Shown: positions 11,691-23,823 of the stretch, piece by piece
How positions within the stretch are numbered: position 1 is the stretch's first letter
Layout: each line of letters begins with the position of its first letter
Source: Isoetes taiwanensis
Lineage: Eukaryota > Streptophyta > Lycopodiopsida > Isoetales > Isoetaceae
DNA length: 64,000 nt
Assembly: GCA_021234155.1 (NCBI GenBank)
Contig: JAJEKV010000799.1
Location: forward strand, 24,695 to 88,694
Reading direction: 5' to 3'
Translations under genes and position numbers: made by a program
Notes under the pieces: generated by a model
The model's database searches: none
Told to the model about the DNA's origin: nothing
What the model saw: the letters and a program-made list of their open reading frames with translations, nothing else

Positions 11691-13640
11691 CCTACACACA
11701 ACAGAATTACTACATGAATAAATAGATGAAGATGAAAATGAAAAATGGGTTGAATGTGGAAACCTTTTCGACATCAAAGCAGGATTTCTCGACCCAACAG
11801 AATGAACTGGTAATCCTACAAAGGAATGCAACAAAAGAAAATCAATAATATTCAATGTTTTAATCAACATTAAGTTGTGGACTTGCCCAACAATGCCCAT
11901 ACCCCTTTCCGGGGTTATTAATGGCGTAAATCACTTGTTGAAGATCGCCTCACCACCAACCTTGAGGGCCCGATTCGTGATTTTCTTGAGAACACTTCGA
12001 TATTTGTGGTGTCATGATTGAGACCGCTCTCATGCATCTTTGCATAGCTACTTCTTGTTCTCTTTCTTGTAGCCCGAACAACTACTTTGCTATCCTCCAA
12101 ATTTTACCCTCTTTGTTCTTTCGCCCTTTCCTTTTCGCAAATATTCAATAAGTTGCCCTCATCCGATGGAATTACTCCTCAACTTCCTTAGGTGCTTCAA
12201 ATGTGTACAATCGGGTTCTGTTGTTCTTTCCACAACCGGGTGTTGTGTTTCTGCCTTCTTCTATAGCTTCTTGGATGACTTCTTGGTGGTGGTGGTGGTT
12301 CTCATTGTTGCAATCAAATCAAATCACCACAATTGATCACCATCCCTATAGGACTTTGCGGGTGTTGTGCATCTTCAAATGGCACCATTGTCCTTCTTTG
12401 AACCCTCAACGGTGAGACCTCATTGCGGGACGGATTAACACATCCTTTTTGGTGTACTATTTGAAGCACTCCGCAACATGGCCAAAACCTAGCTCGTCAA
12501 ATACACCCCTCCGGCACCTTTCCGTGGCAACCATGAATACATTGTCCTCCTCTCAACAATGAACAACAAGCTATATGATACTCATGTTGGCAATTCATTG
12601 CTAAACTTAACCTGTAAGCTTTAGTGAATTCCGCATCACATCTTCTAACATGTATAAAATGAATCTTCCACTAGCAACTTATCTCAGATAATAGTAGAGA
12701 TGCTAAATGTTGCAGGAGTATCCATTTTCAGCTTTCCACAAATTGTTTATGTAGAAATGCAGGAGTCTCGCTCTTCTTCGAGAACTTTTAACTCCTCCTC
12801 AAGTTTGAGTTTACGCTTGACCCGCTCATTAACGGATGTAGGGTTCATTGCTTTTTGTACCTTGTTCCGTGCCAAGTTTCCATCCGACACCGCTTCCAAA
12901 TCTTTAATTTACGCCTCCAACTCACATGTTGGATTGCTTGAACTCCTCCCCGTTTTTGTAGCCAAATCATTTTGTGCTTTGTCTTAAAACTGCTTTCAGC
13001 CTCTTCCAACATCATTTTCTCAGAATTATTAGGCCTTCTCTCATTGCCTTTCACTCACTTCCTATCGCTTCCAGATTCTTTGTGATAAGTAAACCTGATT
13101 TTCCAATCTCATCGCATTCTCTAAGGTTTTATGTTTTCATCACATGCAATCGACCTCATTTGATCCAATTTGCCACCTTTGGCTTTGCCTTCATTTCAGC
13201 TTTTCCTAACATGTGCTACAACATCCCCCTGTTTTTACTTGTCTATTGTTGTGGTATCTTTGACATTGCACAAACAAATGCGACCCGGTTTACTTTGTGT
13301 TCCTCAGGTGCAAGTATTGATCTAGTGCAATTTTCAAACGCAAAAGCAAGGGCCGGTTGTTTTCTTACTTCTTTTGTTGTGACAATTTTTGTAGATTTTT
13401 CTACAGAAAGTGTTTCCAACTTCTCTTGAAGATGCTCCTTTTGCACAAAGGCCATTTTTATCTTTCCCTTGTTCAACTTCTTTGTCCAAACGTAATCCCA
13501 ATCTCGATCCGTGACATTATTTTCCAACCAAGCTTCTTCCTCGGGGGCTTCACCCCGAACCGTACCGGAACCTCGATGGTGTGAAAATCATCCGCTTCCA
13601 TGCCTCCATCGTCAATGCTGAAAAACCGATCCGAAGTTTT
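11690..13640 (-). pseudogene. Probable upstream part of the FCP1-like gene, low-complexity and coiled coil, decayed
   Basis: The minus strand between the phosphatase domain and 13640 keeps patchy coding character. About 12840-12760 reads NERVKRKLKLEEELKVLEEE, a likely coiled coil. About 13050-12940 reads NNSEKMMLEEAESSFKTKHK. About 13527-13243 is an open 94-codon frame with KLNKGKIKMAFVQKEHLQEK and RSILAPEEHKVNR. None matches a domain I know. Placement on the same strand just 5' of the phosphatase domain suggests these are N-terminal exons or a continuous N-terminal region of the same gene, but they could be another captured fragment. Frame changes and stops are frequent. Confidence 0.35.
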
Positions 13641-13954
13641 CGCCCGAGGGGAAAAAGGAGGGAGAAGGGCGGATTCAGGCCGACGTCCACGGAAGTTTCA
13701 AAGACTTAAAGTGCTTAAACGCCGCCGAAAAGTTAAAATACCCCACTAGCGATTTTACACCCTAATTCAAAGTGCATTTAAGACATTTAGGATCTGTGTG
13801 AGATGGTGCTAGTGGTATGACATAAAGAGTACTATCTATCTATTTGCAAGGGAAAAAAAATAACCAAACCTGCAACATGATTAACATTTGCTAAAGTCCA
13901 GCAACCCTAGGCATGCTATGTACAATTATTGAGCAATTATATAGATACAATGCC

Positions 13955-14599
13955 TCACCAAGGTGCCGAAAATGGTGAGAGTTTTTTGAACATAGTGGAT
14001 GCGTATTGGGGAACATATTCATCGACAAACTCAGGAGCATATTCAATTTCATCACGAGGAAAAACAAGCGACGAAATGTGAGCACAAGGCTGATAAGTAG
14101 TCTGCTGCAGATTATAAGAAGGATCTAGGTATGTGGAAGAGAAACCCTGTGTTGAATTGTGCATGCTATACACATCTGCCTTTGGATATGGATCTACCAC
14201 ATCAGGACCGCTCTCCAAAACTTGAGAGCGATTATCATTTCTGAAAGCCTCAGTTTCTTCTTGATTTTGTCCCAACGTATTTTGTTGTGTGAAAACTTGA
14301 GAGCTATTATCACTTCTGAGAGCCTCAATGTTTTCTTGATTTTGAACCAACGGCTTCTGTTGTGTCAGTTGAGAGCTATTATCATTTCTGAGGGCTTCAG
14401 TTTTTTCCAACGTATTCTGTTGTGTCAAAACTTGAGAGCTATCATAATTTCTGTGCGCCTCAGTTTTTTCTTGATTTTGAACCAACGTATTCTGATGTGA
14501 AACTAGAGAATGGACAGTCCGTTTAAAAATGGGAGGCCTGGGGGGACGAAATGGAGTACATCTTCTACGTGGGCTTGCTACATCCCCGGAGTTCTTCAT
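13955..14599 (-). CDS. Hypothetical repeat protein, 214 codons, open
   Basis: This minus-strand frame is open from an ATG to a stop and is among the longest unbroken frames in the window. Residues about 36-137 hold four imperfect tandem repeats of about 21-27 residues built around NTLVQNQEKTEA, RNDNSSQVLTQQ and variants. The repeat makes the shadow frame on the plus strand look repetitive too. The N-terminus is basic and proline-rich (RRRCTPFRPPRPPIFKR) and the C-terminus is acidic and aromatic (EIEYAPEFVDEYVPQY). I recognise no family. There is no signal peptide or membrane segment. It could be a single exon of a spliced gene, because no neighbours extend it. The repeat keeps reading frame across units with substitutions, which favours past selection on protein. 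Confidence 0.4.
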   Translation of the reverse strand: MKNSGDVASPRRRCTPFRPPRPPIFKRTVHSLVSHQNTLVQNQEKTEAHRNYDSSQVLTQQNTLEKTEALRNDNSSQLTQQKPLVQNQENIEALRSDNSSQVFTQQNTLGQNQEETEAFRNDNRSQVLESGPDVVDPYPKADVYSMHNSTQGFSSTYLDPSYNLQQTTYQPCAHISSLVFPRDEIEYAPEFVDEYVPQYASTMFKKLSPFSAPW

Positions 14600-15269
14600 T
14601 TGGATCAGCTCAAGAATAGCTCTATGCTTAAGTAAATTACAGATATAAAGGGATAAAGGTACCTTTTTGCCCTTTTATTTTTACCTTCGGTTTTCTGAAC
14701 CTTTTCTTTACCTTTTGTCCGTTCTAAATTTAGAAGTTTCCTTCATAAAGGTGTAAGCAAATCACATTAGTGATTAGTGCGCAACTTTCACCAACATAGT
14801 CTGTACATGCGATCTACATGTACCACGACAGAGCTCGATGGGAGAGAACTCGATGAGATATGGGAGAACTCGAGGGCGGATGATCCAAGAAGGGCTCTGG
14901 TTTCTCAACAGGCGGCAGTGCCTGCCAGCCAAGAAAAAATCGTGCAAGCCGAATCTACTGCAACATGAACAGGTTAGATTTTTTATCAAATATAATGGTT
15001 AGCTCCTCCCATGAATTTCGTTTTTCTTTTTTGGGTCCATCAGTCAAGATCCAACAGTTTCAGATGCTGTGGCAGTTAAAGCATACCTACAAAAATTGCA
15101 TAAAGGACTTTGATAAAATTTTGTGATCTGGTACTTGTTTCAGCATAGCAATTGCACCTGCCCAATAATATGAGAGGCATTAGAAAGAAAGGGGCACAAA
15201 GCATGTGAAGCCAAACAAGAGGAAAAAGAAAGGTCAGAAGCCAGACATAGAACTAGGATGACATCCAGG

Positions 15270-15837
15270 AATATAGAATGTCAGGCCACCAAAAATCTAA
15301 CCTCTTTGCCAGAGTGGGCGATAGACAGTCTGCACCAGTAACATCTTTTGGCTATTTAATCGAAGTGACTATTGTATTCCTTAGCTTTTATAGGCCCTGC
15401 TCTACATGCCAGTTGCTTTGTAAACGGAAAAATTCTAGGCATGCTACTAAAATTGAGGTAAGTTCATGGCCGATGATGGTATTATCCAATATGGCATCCA
15501 ATTTAAGTAATGTGGTTTGGTAACATTACTGGACTTTGGTTTTATTTCCTGCCATTTTAATTGTTATGCTGTCCGTTACAAGAGGAAGCTGCCAGACAAG
15601 TGTCTCAAACTGAGGATTTGCTGCACTTAAATTATACAACTCGTTGATTTGTATATCTATTGAAGCTTCCATCATAATTGTGCCTTCTACAGTACAAGCA
15701 AGCTCAAGATGGCCAGTCACATCATTCTGTCTTATTCCTCCAGTAACAGGGTAACAGAGTACCATCTCCTCTAGAGCAATAGTTACAGATTCTAGCAATA
15801 GTGTTACAGATTCTAGCAATAGTGTTGAATTAGACAA
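15270..15837. other. No supported gene; one open minus frame of unknown nature
   Basis: A 103-codon minus-strand frame (15526-15837) begins inside the short repeat at 15784 and reads ELACTVEGTIMMEASIDIQI further on. It has no family I recognise. Its N-terminal LLLESVTLLLESVT comes from the tandem repeat, so the start is doubtful. Confidence 0.25.
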
Positions 15838-15960
15838 TGTGCAGCTTGCATTGATGGTTTTACAACTGTGAAAACTGCTAACGATGGTATGTCAGTTGCA
15901 GATTCTAGCAATAGTGTAGAACTAGACAATGTGCAGCTTGCATTGATGCTTTCACAGCTG
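15784..15960 (+). repeat. Tandem repeat of an ACAGATTCTAGCAATAGTG unit
   Basis: The unit occurs back to back near 15784 and 15803. A longer unit including GACAATGTGCAGCTTGCATT recurs at about 15834-15862 and 15927-15953, so a short tandem is nested in a longer duplication of about 93 bases. Confidence 0.8.
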
Positions 15961-16019
15961 TTAAATCATATTTCTTGTTTGTAGCCAAAAACATAACATG
16001 TTCAAGTCCTTTTTTCGTC

Positions 16020-17990
16020 TTTGATCCTCCACTGCCACTTGATCCTCATGGAACTTTAGTGGCAGATGATACAGCTTAGAGATCTTCTTTTGAAATTATA
16101 TGTAGAATCTGTGTCATTGAACATGCTCACGATTTATGCATGGAATATTATGATTAGTGCATATGTTCTTCTCGGCCTTGATGGGGATACCCTTCACTTG
16201 TTTGATAATATAATCATGGAAGATGTGAAGCCAAACAGGTTCACCTTTAGCACAATTGTTGCTGTTTACGATGGGCTGCTAGTATAGAACATGGCAGACA
16301 TGGCTTCAGTCAGACATAATCATTGCAACTGATCTTGTTGGAATGTACGCAAACATGGAAGTCTAAAAGATGCACACGAGCTCTTCAACAAAATGTAGGA
16401 AATAGATATTGTTTCCAGGAATGCCATTCTTGTATCTTATGTTCAAAATGGCACAATGCTCATGCTAATGATTTTATACAAACGCAAGAGGAAGGATTGA
16501 AGGCAAGCAAGATGAGCGTTATAATGCATGTGGTGGTCTGTCATACTTGTATCTTGTATGTACATGCTAAAAAATGTTTTACATTCTTCAGAATATGGCA
16601 AAAGGAAATGTTATCTCTTGAAACATTATGGTGCCAGCTTGTATAAATAATCTGGTTAAAATGGATGAATGCAGGTGTTCAGGGCATTGCAACTAAAAGG
16701 TGTGGTGGAACTGGACAACGTATCATTTATATGCCTGCTTCATGCTTATGCTTGTCTTGCAGATCTTTTGGAATGCTGATGGATACATGCCTGCAGGTGC
16801 CTTGTGGAATTGTGCTGGACATTATTGTGAGACAATTATTAGTAGCATGTATAGCAAATGCAGTAGTGTCCTAGATGCAAAGGTTGCCTTTGATAGAATG
16901 CCATGATTGCAACATATGCCCAGACTAAGGAGGATGACAAAGCTATAAGTTGTTTCATGAAATGCAAGCTAAAGGCATGCGACCTTCACGACCATGTTTG
17001 ATGCATGCCTATTTTAGGGATCTAGAGGAAGGGAAAAGGGGCTAGTTTCTAGTTTGCGGGCCCCCCCCCTCCCGGTAAACATGACAGGCTGCCGCAAGTC
17101 AATCTTTTGGGTTGATCGGGGTTGTTGGGGTTGATTGGTGGTTTTGTTGTTTAAAATAACGAAATCATGCTTTCCGGCCGGAATCAATAACCGTGTTTTT
17201 GTCTTCTTTTAGGTCGCTTGTCACCGTGTTTTTGTCTTCTTTAGGTTTGTTTGTCTTATTCACCAATACTGCTTACATTCTGGGAAGGAAGCTAAACCAG
17301 AAGTCACCTTGGGGAAAAGGTTGCATCTTTTTTTTAAGTGATTTATTGATGGATGTAGCTATTGACACTGCCCTTGTTCACATGTATGGAAAAAGTTGTT
17401 ACTTAAAGGAGAGACTAGGAGAGCAATCATTGCATTTGTCCTTCTAACAGATGTAAAGGTAGCTCTTTTGTTTTTCATTACATGCAGCTGGGAAGTGTGA
17501 TGCCAAAGCCAAATTATCTTAACGTATTTAGCCATTTCTGATGCATGTGCTGAGATGGCAGATGCAAATGCAAGCAATGTACATTGAATGGGAAGCAAAT
17601 TTGACTGATGTTGTCATTGTAAGTGGATTTATGGGAAATGCGGTACCCCAAATGATGTCTACTTCTCATTTAAGACGATAGTTCAATGTACTGTAGTTTC
17701 TTGGACATCTAGGGTAGCCTGTACTGAGAATAGTTACGACAGCAGATATGCATTTCAAATTTCTAGCAGATGTAATTAGAGGTTTTGTACCGCACGCAAT
17801 CGCTTTGATCAGTGCTCTTGAAGCATGTGCCACTTTAGCAGCATTAATAGAGGGAGCATGGGTACATGCTCAAGTGTTGCATAGTCGATTAGACTTGAAT
17901 TCAGTAGCAACCAGTGCTGTGATGACAAAAAGATATGTTAAGCATCGCCAGATTGGGAAGCCACTGCAAGCATCAGGTCTAGTGTAAAGT
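16020..17990 (+). pseudogene. PPR protein pseudogene 1 (plant PLS-type)
   Basis: Plus-strand segments in several frames carry pentatricopeptide repeats. 16110-16280 reads AWNIMISAYVLLG and VKPNRFTFSTIVAVYDG. 16330-16450 holds a remnant of a VGMYAN repeat. 16840-16910 reads SSMYSKCSSVLDAKVAFDRMP, then ATYAQTKEDDKAISCF. 17350-17400 reads MDVAIDTALVHMYGKS, and 17760-17925 reads PHAIALISALEACATLAALI and GAWVHAQVLHSRLDLNSV. Such proteins bind organellar RNA and guide editing or processing. Stops and frameshifts occur about every 100-200 bases, and a C-rich block with unrelated sequence at 17040-17190 looks inserted. No complete C-terminal E or DYW domain is visible. This is clearly dead and older-looking than the other two PPR copies. 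Confidence 0.75.
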
Positions 17991-18276
17991 TATGCCCTTC
18001 AACACTGTGCGCTCATGTCTTGAAGGTTACCCAAGGGTATAGTTTGTGCCAGATATCAAATTAAATGCCTTAACTGCAAACACATTTAATATAACAGTAC
18101 TTCGACTATTATGTTAGTTTGACTTGACTAAATAGGGTTTTAATAGTGACCAAATAAGGTTTAATGGAGTTAGCCTTTATTGTCCTCAGTAGTAACTAGA
18201 CTTTGCACTATACCATAAACTTTAATTTTATAAGAGATTTATTGTGGCTGCCAAGGCCACCGTGAACATCTCTCTT

Positions 18277-18340
18277 CGTTGAATGCTCTGTTAATTCAAA
18301 ACGATTTCCGTTGAATGCTCTGTTAATTCAAAACGATGTC
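18277..18340 (+). repeat. 32-bp tandem duplication
   Basis: CGTTGAATGCTCTGTTAATT followed by CAAAACGAT is repeated at 18277 and 18309 with no differences over 29 bases, so the duplication is recent. The surrounding 18000-18780 stretch has no supported gene. Confidence 0.9.
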
Positions 18341-18779
18341 AGTTATGACATGTTAAAGTAGAAGCAATTGCTAAAGCCTATGCTTGGAAAATTTGGGGCC
18401 TCCATATGCGATAGAACATCTAGAAGTAGACAGACATGCAAAATAGATGTATTCTTTGGTGAATATATACCTTTGAAATCCAAGGTCAATAACTAATGCT
18501 TTTATACTTCGCTTAGTAAAATTATATCATAGTGTCACATGTCAATGACAAATTAATATTATAAGTTTGCAGATTGTTAAATCTTTTATTTAATGAACAG
18601 ATCGCTTAGGTTGTTTTGCCTTCTCAGGACACTTAAGTCTTAGTTGGCATTTTGTTAAGATGGATGGGACAGAGGCAAGCTTATCTGTGCGATCATGGTT
18701 TTGTGTCGTGAAGACCCAAATAACCACCAATATATAATTCTATTCTTGCATCATTGCTCTGCATTTATAGGTGGTAGAA

Positions 18780-20260
18780 CTACACTTGCCAGACTATCAT
18801 GGTAAATAATTGAGAACATTGATGAACAAAGTAAGAAGCCAACTGCGGATATATTACTATTTGGCATATGAAATCATATGTTTATTCACCAAAAGAAAAA
18901 TAGTCTCCCAATGACATCTGCCATCAGGTGCTTCTTGTGCATTGACAACCTCTGAAATAAAGCAGCCAAATGTAAGTGATTATGAAAACTTGATGTATAC
19001 CAAATTATATAAATATCTACATTTCAGTTTCAGTAGTATTTCTCGCGCTTGAATACGAGAGTAACATATCTTCTGAATCCATTATCTTCCAGCACTATGC
19101 TCAACAACCACCCATTTCCTGCATTTATGAAGCACATAGTTCTAAACAATTTTTCAAAAGTCAACTTTGTAGGCACTTCATGAAAAACAAAATACCATGA
19201 GAAGTACCATCGAAAGGCTCTTTATATCTAAGCAACATGAGAAGTGCATGATAAATGCTCTGCAAAAATAATTCTAGCCAGCAAAAATGATTGGAGTATA
19301 TAAGTTCAACTGCAAACAAGGTTACAAATTAAATGGGAGTATTGCAGCACCCCGTTTCAAAGATTCCCTTTAAAAAAACGCCATGCTCTAAAGATTGACC
19401 CTTTTTGAAAAAATTTGAGAATTTTAAAAGGTTCAGATTGTTTTTCCCTGCATTTTGGGTCCTCATTTTGAAAATGGCAAAATTTAGACATGAATATAAA
19501 ATCACTGAAAGTAAGATATCAAAAACATCAAAATAGAGTAGAAAGAATAATAAATTTTTCTTTAAATTTTCTTAGTACATCAATTTTGGCAAACAACCAT
19601 GTTCTATTTTTGCCTCATCATTATGGACTTCTAGGCAATATAACTACTATCACTATACTATCATGGCAAACAACAGGAATGTGCTAAGTAATTGAGAACG
19701 TTGATGAACAAAGGACTAATTTCATCATGCATTTAGACGCAAACTATGGATATATTTGTAAATCCAAAACTCTATTAGTGAAACACTATTTGGCACATGA
19801 AAACATATCTCTGTTCACCAAAAGAAAAATAGTTATTTATCTACTTTCAATAACATCTGCCATTCCCTTTACAGGAGATTCTCATCTTTTGCATTCTCAA
19901 CCTCTCAAATGAAGAAGATTCTCATTTTTTGCATTTCCAACCTCTCAAATAAGGCAGCCAAACGTAAATGATTATGGAAACCTGATGTATGCCAAAATCA
20001 TGTAAATACCAATGTTTCAATTTTATTAATCTTTCTCGGACTTCAACACTACAACATATAGTCTGAATACGTTATCTGCCAGCACTAGCTACTCAACATC
20101 CACAGGTTTCTTGCATGATGAAGCACATAGTTCCAAATAGTTTTGCAATTTAACTTTTGTAGGCAAGTAACATGAAAAGTAACATGAGAAGGCAAACACT
20201 CTTTCTGTCTCAGCAAAATGACTTTCTTATCAATATGAGAAGTGCACGATAAATGGTATG
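18780..20260 (+). repeat. Diverged direct duplication of about 480-600 bp
   Basis: Block A (about 18784-19262) and block B (about 19655-20255) share the same series of landmarks: ACTATCATGG, TAATTGAGAAC, TTGATGAACAAAG, TTCACCAAAAGAAAAATAGT, GCAGCCAAA, TGATTATG, CAGCACTA, GATGAAGCACATAGTTC and GAGAAGTGCA. Block B contains an extra 39-bp nested duplication around GATTCTCATCTTTTGCATT at about 19875-19950. The intervening 19265-19650 is unique AT-rich sequence. No protein-coding signal is evident in either copy. It may be a non-autonomous element or old tandem duplication. Confidence 0.7.
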
Positions 20261-21300
20261 CCTATATAATCGTGATATAATTGAATATTTGAAGCCGCAT
20301 GACAAGAATGTGGTTTAAGGAGCAACCCAAAAGTGATAAACACCATTGGCATAATGTTGAAGAGGAAACGGAAGCTCACGTGGCAATGTTCTAGGGCCCC
20401 ACAAGCATTGCAAGAGTGAAAATCTAAGAGACAAAGCATCGATAAAGTCTACTTGTAATGCATAGTCTGTTCACACGACGCGAAGTATGTGTCTACGTCG
20501 TCATTTGCATAAGTGTACTTTCGCGTTGTATGATCATAAGTGGATCATATGGCGCAAAAACTCATTTTTGCTATTATTTGCATTCATATGACTTCGTATG
20601 GTGTGATGCTGTCCAGGACAGTAATAAAAAAAGTTACTTTGTTAAAAGTTGGAAAAATTGTTACACTCGAGAACAAAACAGAAGAACAAGTAATTGTTGT
20701 TCCAATGCGAGCTCTTCCTCATCATCATCTTCGTCTCTTCTCCTTAGGCACGCAATTAAAACATCCAAGCGTTCTTCCAGTTGGTCTACCATATCTTTGT
20801 ACAGCCTTAGTGCAGTTGTTGGGGCATAAGCTTCCTCTCCGGTCTAGCCTTCTATTTAACTGCCTGATATGCCCCTCCTGGCTTTGAAGCATGAGTAGGT
20901 TGAATTCATTTTCTTCTTTTTTCTGCCGAATGACTTCGACATTGCTCTTTAAAATTATTATCTTGCTCCTTCAACCTCTTCATTAGAACACCCAAAACTA
21001 TGTCAGCAGGGAGTTCTGGACTCGGGCGTTTTCGTTTCTCAACAGTGGAGGACGAGGAGGCTATAGATGCCAGGCCTAAAGGACGCAAAGATGTTAGATG
21101 TGAAGGGAATACGCTAGAATTCCAACCGGGCCTAGAATTCTGCAATGACATTGCCACGACCTCAATTTATCTATTTTTGTAGTAGTGATATACATTTTGT
21201 TGAGTAGCAATTCAGCCTGAGTACAAACACGATGACAAAAAATTTGGCAACTCAGCCTGAGTACAACTATGATGGCAAAATTGGCTACCATATCAACATT
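20260..21300. other. Mostly non-coding; one short minus-strand frame
   Basis: A minus-strand frame at 20906-21157 (83 codons) contains a serine-rich segment (SIASSSSTVEKRKRPSPE) followed by a short charged helix (LMKRLKEQDNNFKEQ). This could be an exon of a nuclear protein, but I recognise no family. The rest shows no gene. Confidence 0.25.
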
Positions 21301-21514
21301 ACAGTATCATAATTTCTATACATCCATACCCCACAAATGAGGAATTTTGTGTACGGTGTAGATTAAGGAATAAGGGGTGAATATGCCTATCCAACAGCTC
21401 TCGCTGCCCTACGTCACCCCCCGTGTGAATATGCACCCAAACAAAAGGGGGTTTAAGGGGGGATTTAACTTTAAGGCATATAATGTAATGGTTTGTGTTA
21501 TAGGTTAAAAATTT

Positions 21515-21540
21515 TTTTGCCCCTTCGGGGCCAAAAACAA
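21515..21540. repeat. GC hairpin GCCCCTTCGGGGC in AT-rich sequence
   Basis: A perfect 5-bp GC stem with a TTC loop sits between a run of T and CAAAAAC. It resembles a transposon subterminal hairpin, but no CTAG terminus follows on either strand, so I do not call it a Helitron end. Confidence 0.4.
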
Positions 21541-21914
21541 ACACCATTACATCACACTTGAATGAGTTGATGTTATGTTGTGTTCGGACCCTAACAAACA
21601 AACATACAATATATTGTTAATGTTTTAGAACATAGGAGCAATAAAATAAGAGAGTGCTGATTAAACATAGTAGAAAACATTTGTAATGATGTTGTACTCA
21701 TGTTTAAAACATTTTACTCATATTACTCGTATGTTTATATTTAATAACTAAAAATAGCAAATGAAATTGAACATATTGACGGTGCAAGAGCAACAACAAT
21801 CGGGCCACTAAAAGAACGTGGTGTGCAATGTCAAATGTTCAATCTGGAACTGAAATACTGGATATGAACAAACCATAACTAATGTTCAATGTTCAATCTG
21901 GAATACTGGAAATG

Positions 21915-22760
21915 ACATGGTTAAATCCTTTGCAGCCTTTCCTGCTTGGTGTGGATCATGCTTACTCCCAAGTCTGTGTTTCGAATATCATTTGACAAGC
22001 CGGAAGGAGTACAGCCATACAGGATGAAAGGGGATGTTCGAAATAATGGACCAAATGCTCCAAACCGTGTAGCAGCACTAATATAAATTCCATATGGGCC
22101 ATAGATAGTTGGGTATTCTAATTTCCGCAATAAGTTCAAATTCTCCTTAAAAGTATCCAATGGGATCTTTTAATATCAAGTATGTTGCAACGAGCTTGGC
22201 TTCATCTTTCACACTTTATTCGTTTATAAAATAGACACTTAGATACATCTCAAACAGCTCAGTACTATACAGTCTGCTCGATGATGCAACAACCTGTGAA
22301 AGCAGCAAATCCATGTCAACATATGCTGCTTTTAAGTTTTCAAGATAGAATGCTTGAAAGGCAAGAATATTCAGACAAAAATGAACCTTAAATACTCAAA
22401 ATGGTCATGAAAACCAAAGACTTCAAATATTCCATTGACTACGGAGGCTTGTATGGCGGGAGGTAGACAAATCATTAGCGGCAAGAATCACAGGAAGGCG
22501 ATGAATGCTTTCTAATTTCCTCTTTGGGGACACTCGCGACGATGGACATCTCGGTAAAAGGAAACAAGTAGGAGTATCTATAATTTTGATGAAGAAAGCA
22601 ATCCATACCTTGATTGGTAAAGAAACATTTTCTTTCCCAAGATGGCGTTTTAGGAAAGAATCTTTGCTTGTATAGAGAACACGTTGCAAAGCCATAGTTA
22701 GCCGAGAACCATCACGAGACCAATTAGGTTTTGCAACGTATTTTATATACAACCATATGC
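21915..22760 (-). pseudogene. Unrecognised gene fragment, minus strand
   Basis: Minus-strand reading gives coherent peptide blocks. About 22750-22620 reads NWSRDGSRLTMALQRVLYTS and HLGKENVSLPIK. About 22300-22165, after a CAG that could be a splice acceptor, reads SSRLYSTELFEMYLSVYFIN, then one stop, then VKDEAKLVATYLILKDP. About 22150-21930 reads NLLRKLEYPTIYGPYGIYIS and ATRFGAFGPLF. The composition is typical of ordinary cytosolic protein sequence, not low complexity. I cannot name the family. One in-frame stop and frame changes suggest a pseudogene fragment, possibly with an intron between the first two blocks. Confidence 0.4.
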
Positions 22761-22784
22761 GACCGTGAAACTAGCAAGAAGAAA

Positions 22785-23065
22785 ACGATGAAGCGAAAAA
22801 GAAAGAACTCCGCTAAAAGAAAGGAAGAACTCACGAATGGAGGGGACTGGATGTCGTCCTTGCGAGGAACTTCGGCGGTCAGTTTTGAGAAGGTATGAAT
22901 CTAAGACATTCATACTGGATGCAAAAAAGTTGTATATGGATAAATAAAACAAAAGTAAGTGAAACACTAGACGGAAAAAGAAAGGAAGAACTCACACGAA
23001 TGGAGGCGGTCGGGATGTCGATCCCTGCGCGGGGAACTCCCTCGAGTCTTATTTGGTGAAATCAC
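22785..23065. repeat. Tandem duplication, period about 180 bp
   Basis: A block with AAAGGAAGAACTCAC, ACGAATGGAGG, GGATGTCG and GGAACT in the same order lies at about 22815-22875 and again at 22980-23040. The second copy is slightly longer. The following 23065-23820 shows no gene. Confidence 0.6.
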
Positions 23066-23823
23066 CGGGTCTTTTAAATTTTGTTTAGAACTTGCCTCCA
23101 TTCTTAAAAGCGGCTTATAAAACTACGAAACATCTTCCAATCAATCAAGAAACAAGACTAAAAAACTCTTGCATGTTTTGCTCACAATGTCGACGCGATC
23201 GGCGACCTTCGACTCTGATGGAGTGCGGCCATCTACCACGCAGCAAAGCACCGCCATAGCCACTAGTTTAGGAAAGGGGCTTTCTCTTCTCGCCCTGGTG
23301 GCCAACAAAAACCCTAAATAAAAGGGTTCTATAGATAAATTTAATCACGGCCATACAATTTTACCTCTCATCAAAAATCAACGGCCAAAAAATGGCGCAC
23401 TCTAGAAATACTATTTAGTACACCTGGTTGAATACGGCAACAAAATCATAGAAAAACCTTAGTAAATATCGTACAAAAACACAAAAGAAACCCCCTGTTA
23501 TTATGCTACATATTAAAATTGTGCCCGGCATTGTCGCCTAAGTTTGGCTGCACCTAAGTTTGGATTGCATATTTATGTGTGTGCTCAACCATAGGCGCAC
23601 GTATGTTAATCCTAAATCTTCTTATCGAGATTGCAGGTTTGTTAATTGCTATGTATAAATTGCACAAAATAGAAGTCACCAAACACATAATTGTCAGTCA
23701 AAAGTTTCAAACATATGTATAGAAACTATCCTATAAAAGAAAAGCGGTGTATAAGCTAAGCAAGTATTGAAGTGGATTCCATCGCCCTAGTGCATTCATC
23801 AAATAAGGGCAAATGTTCCCCCC

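Noticed and set aside
14159-14500. 113-codon plus-strand repeat ORF
   Set aside because: It is the antisense shadow of the minus-strand repeat protein at 13955-14599, whose frame is longer and has more normal composition.
21515-21540. Helitron 3' end at the GCCCCTTCGGGGC hairpin
   Set aside because: No CTRR motif follows within 15 bases on either strand, unlike the ends at 44158 and 50965.
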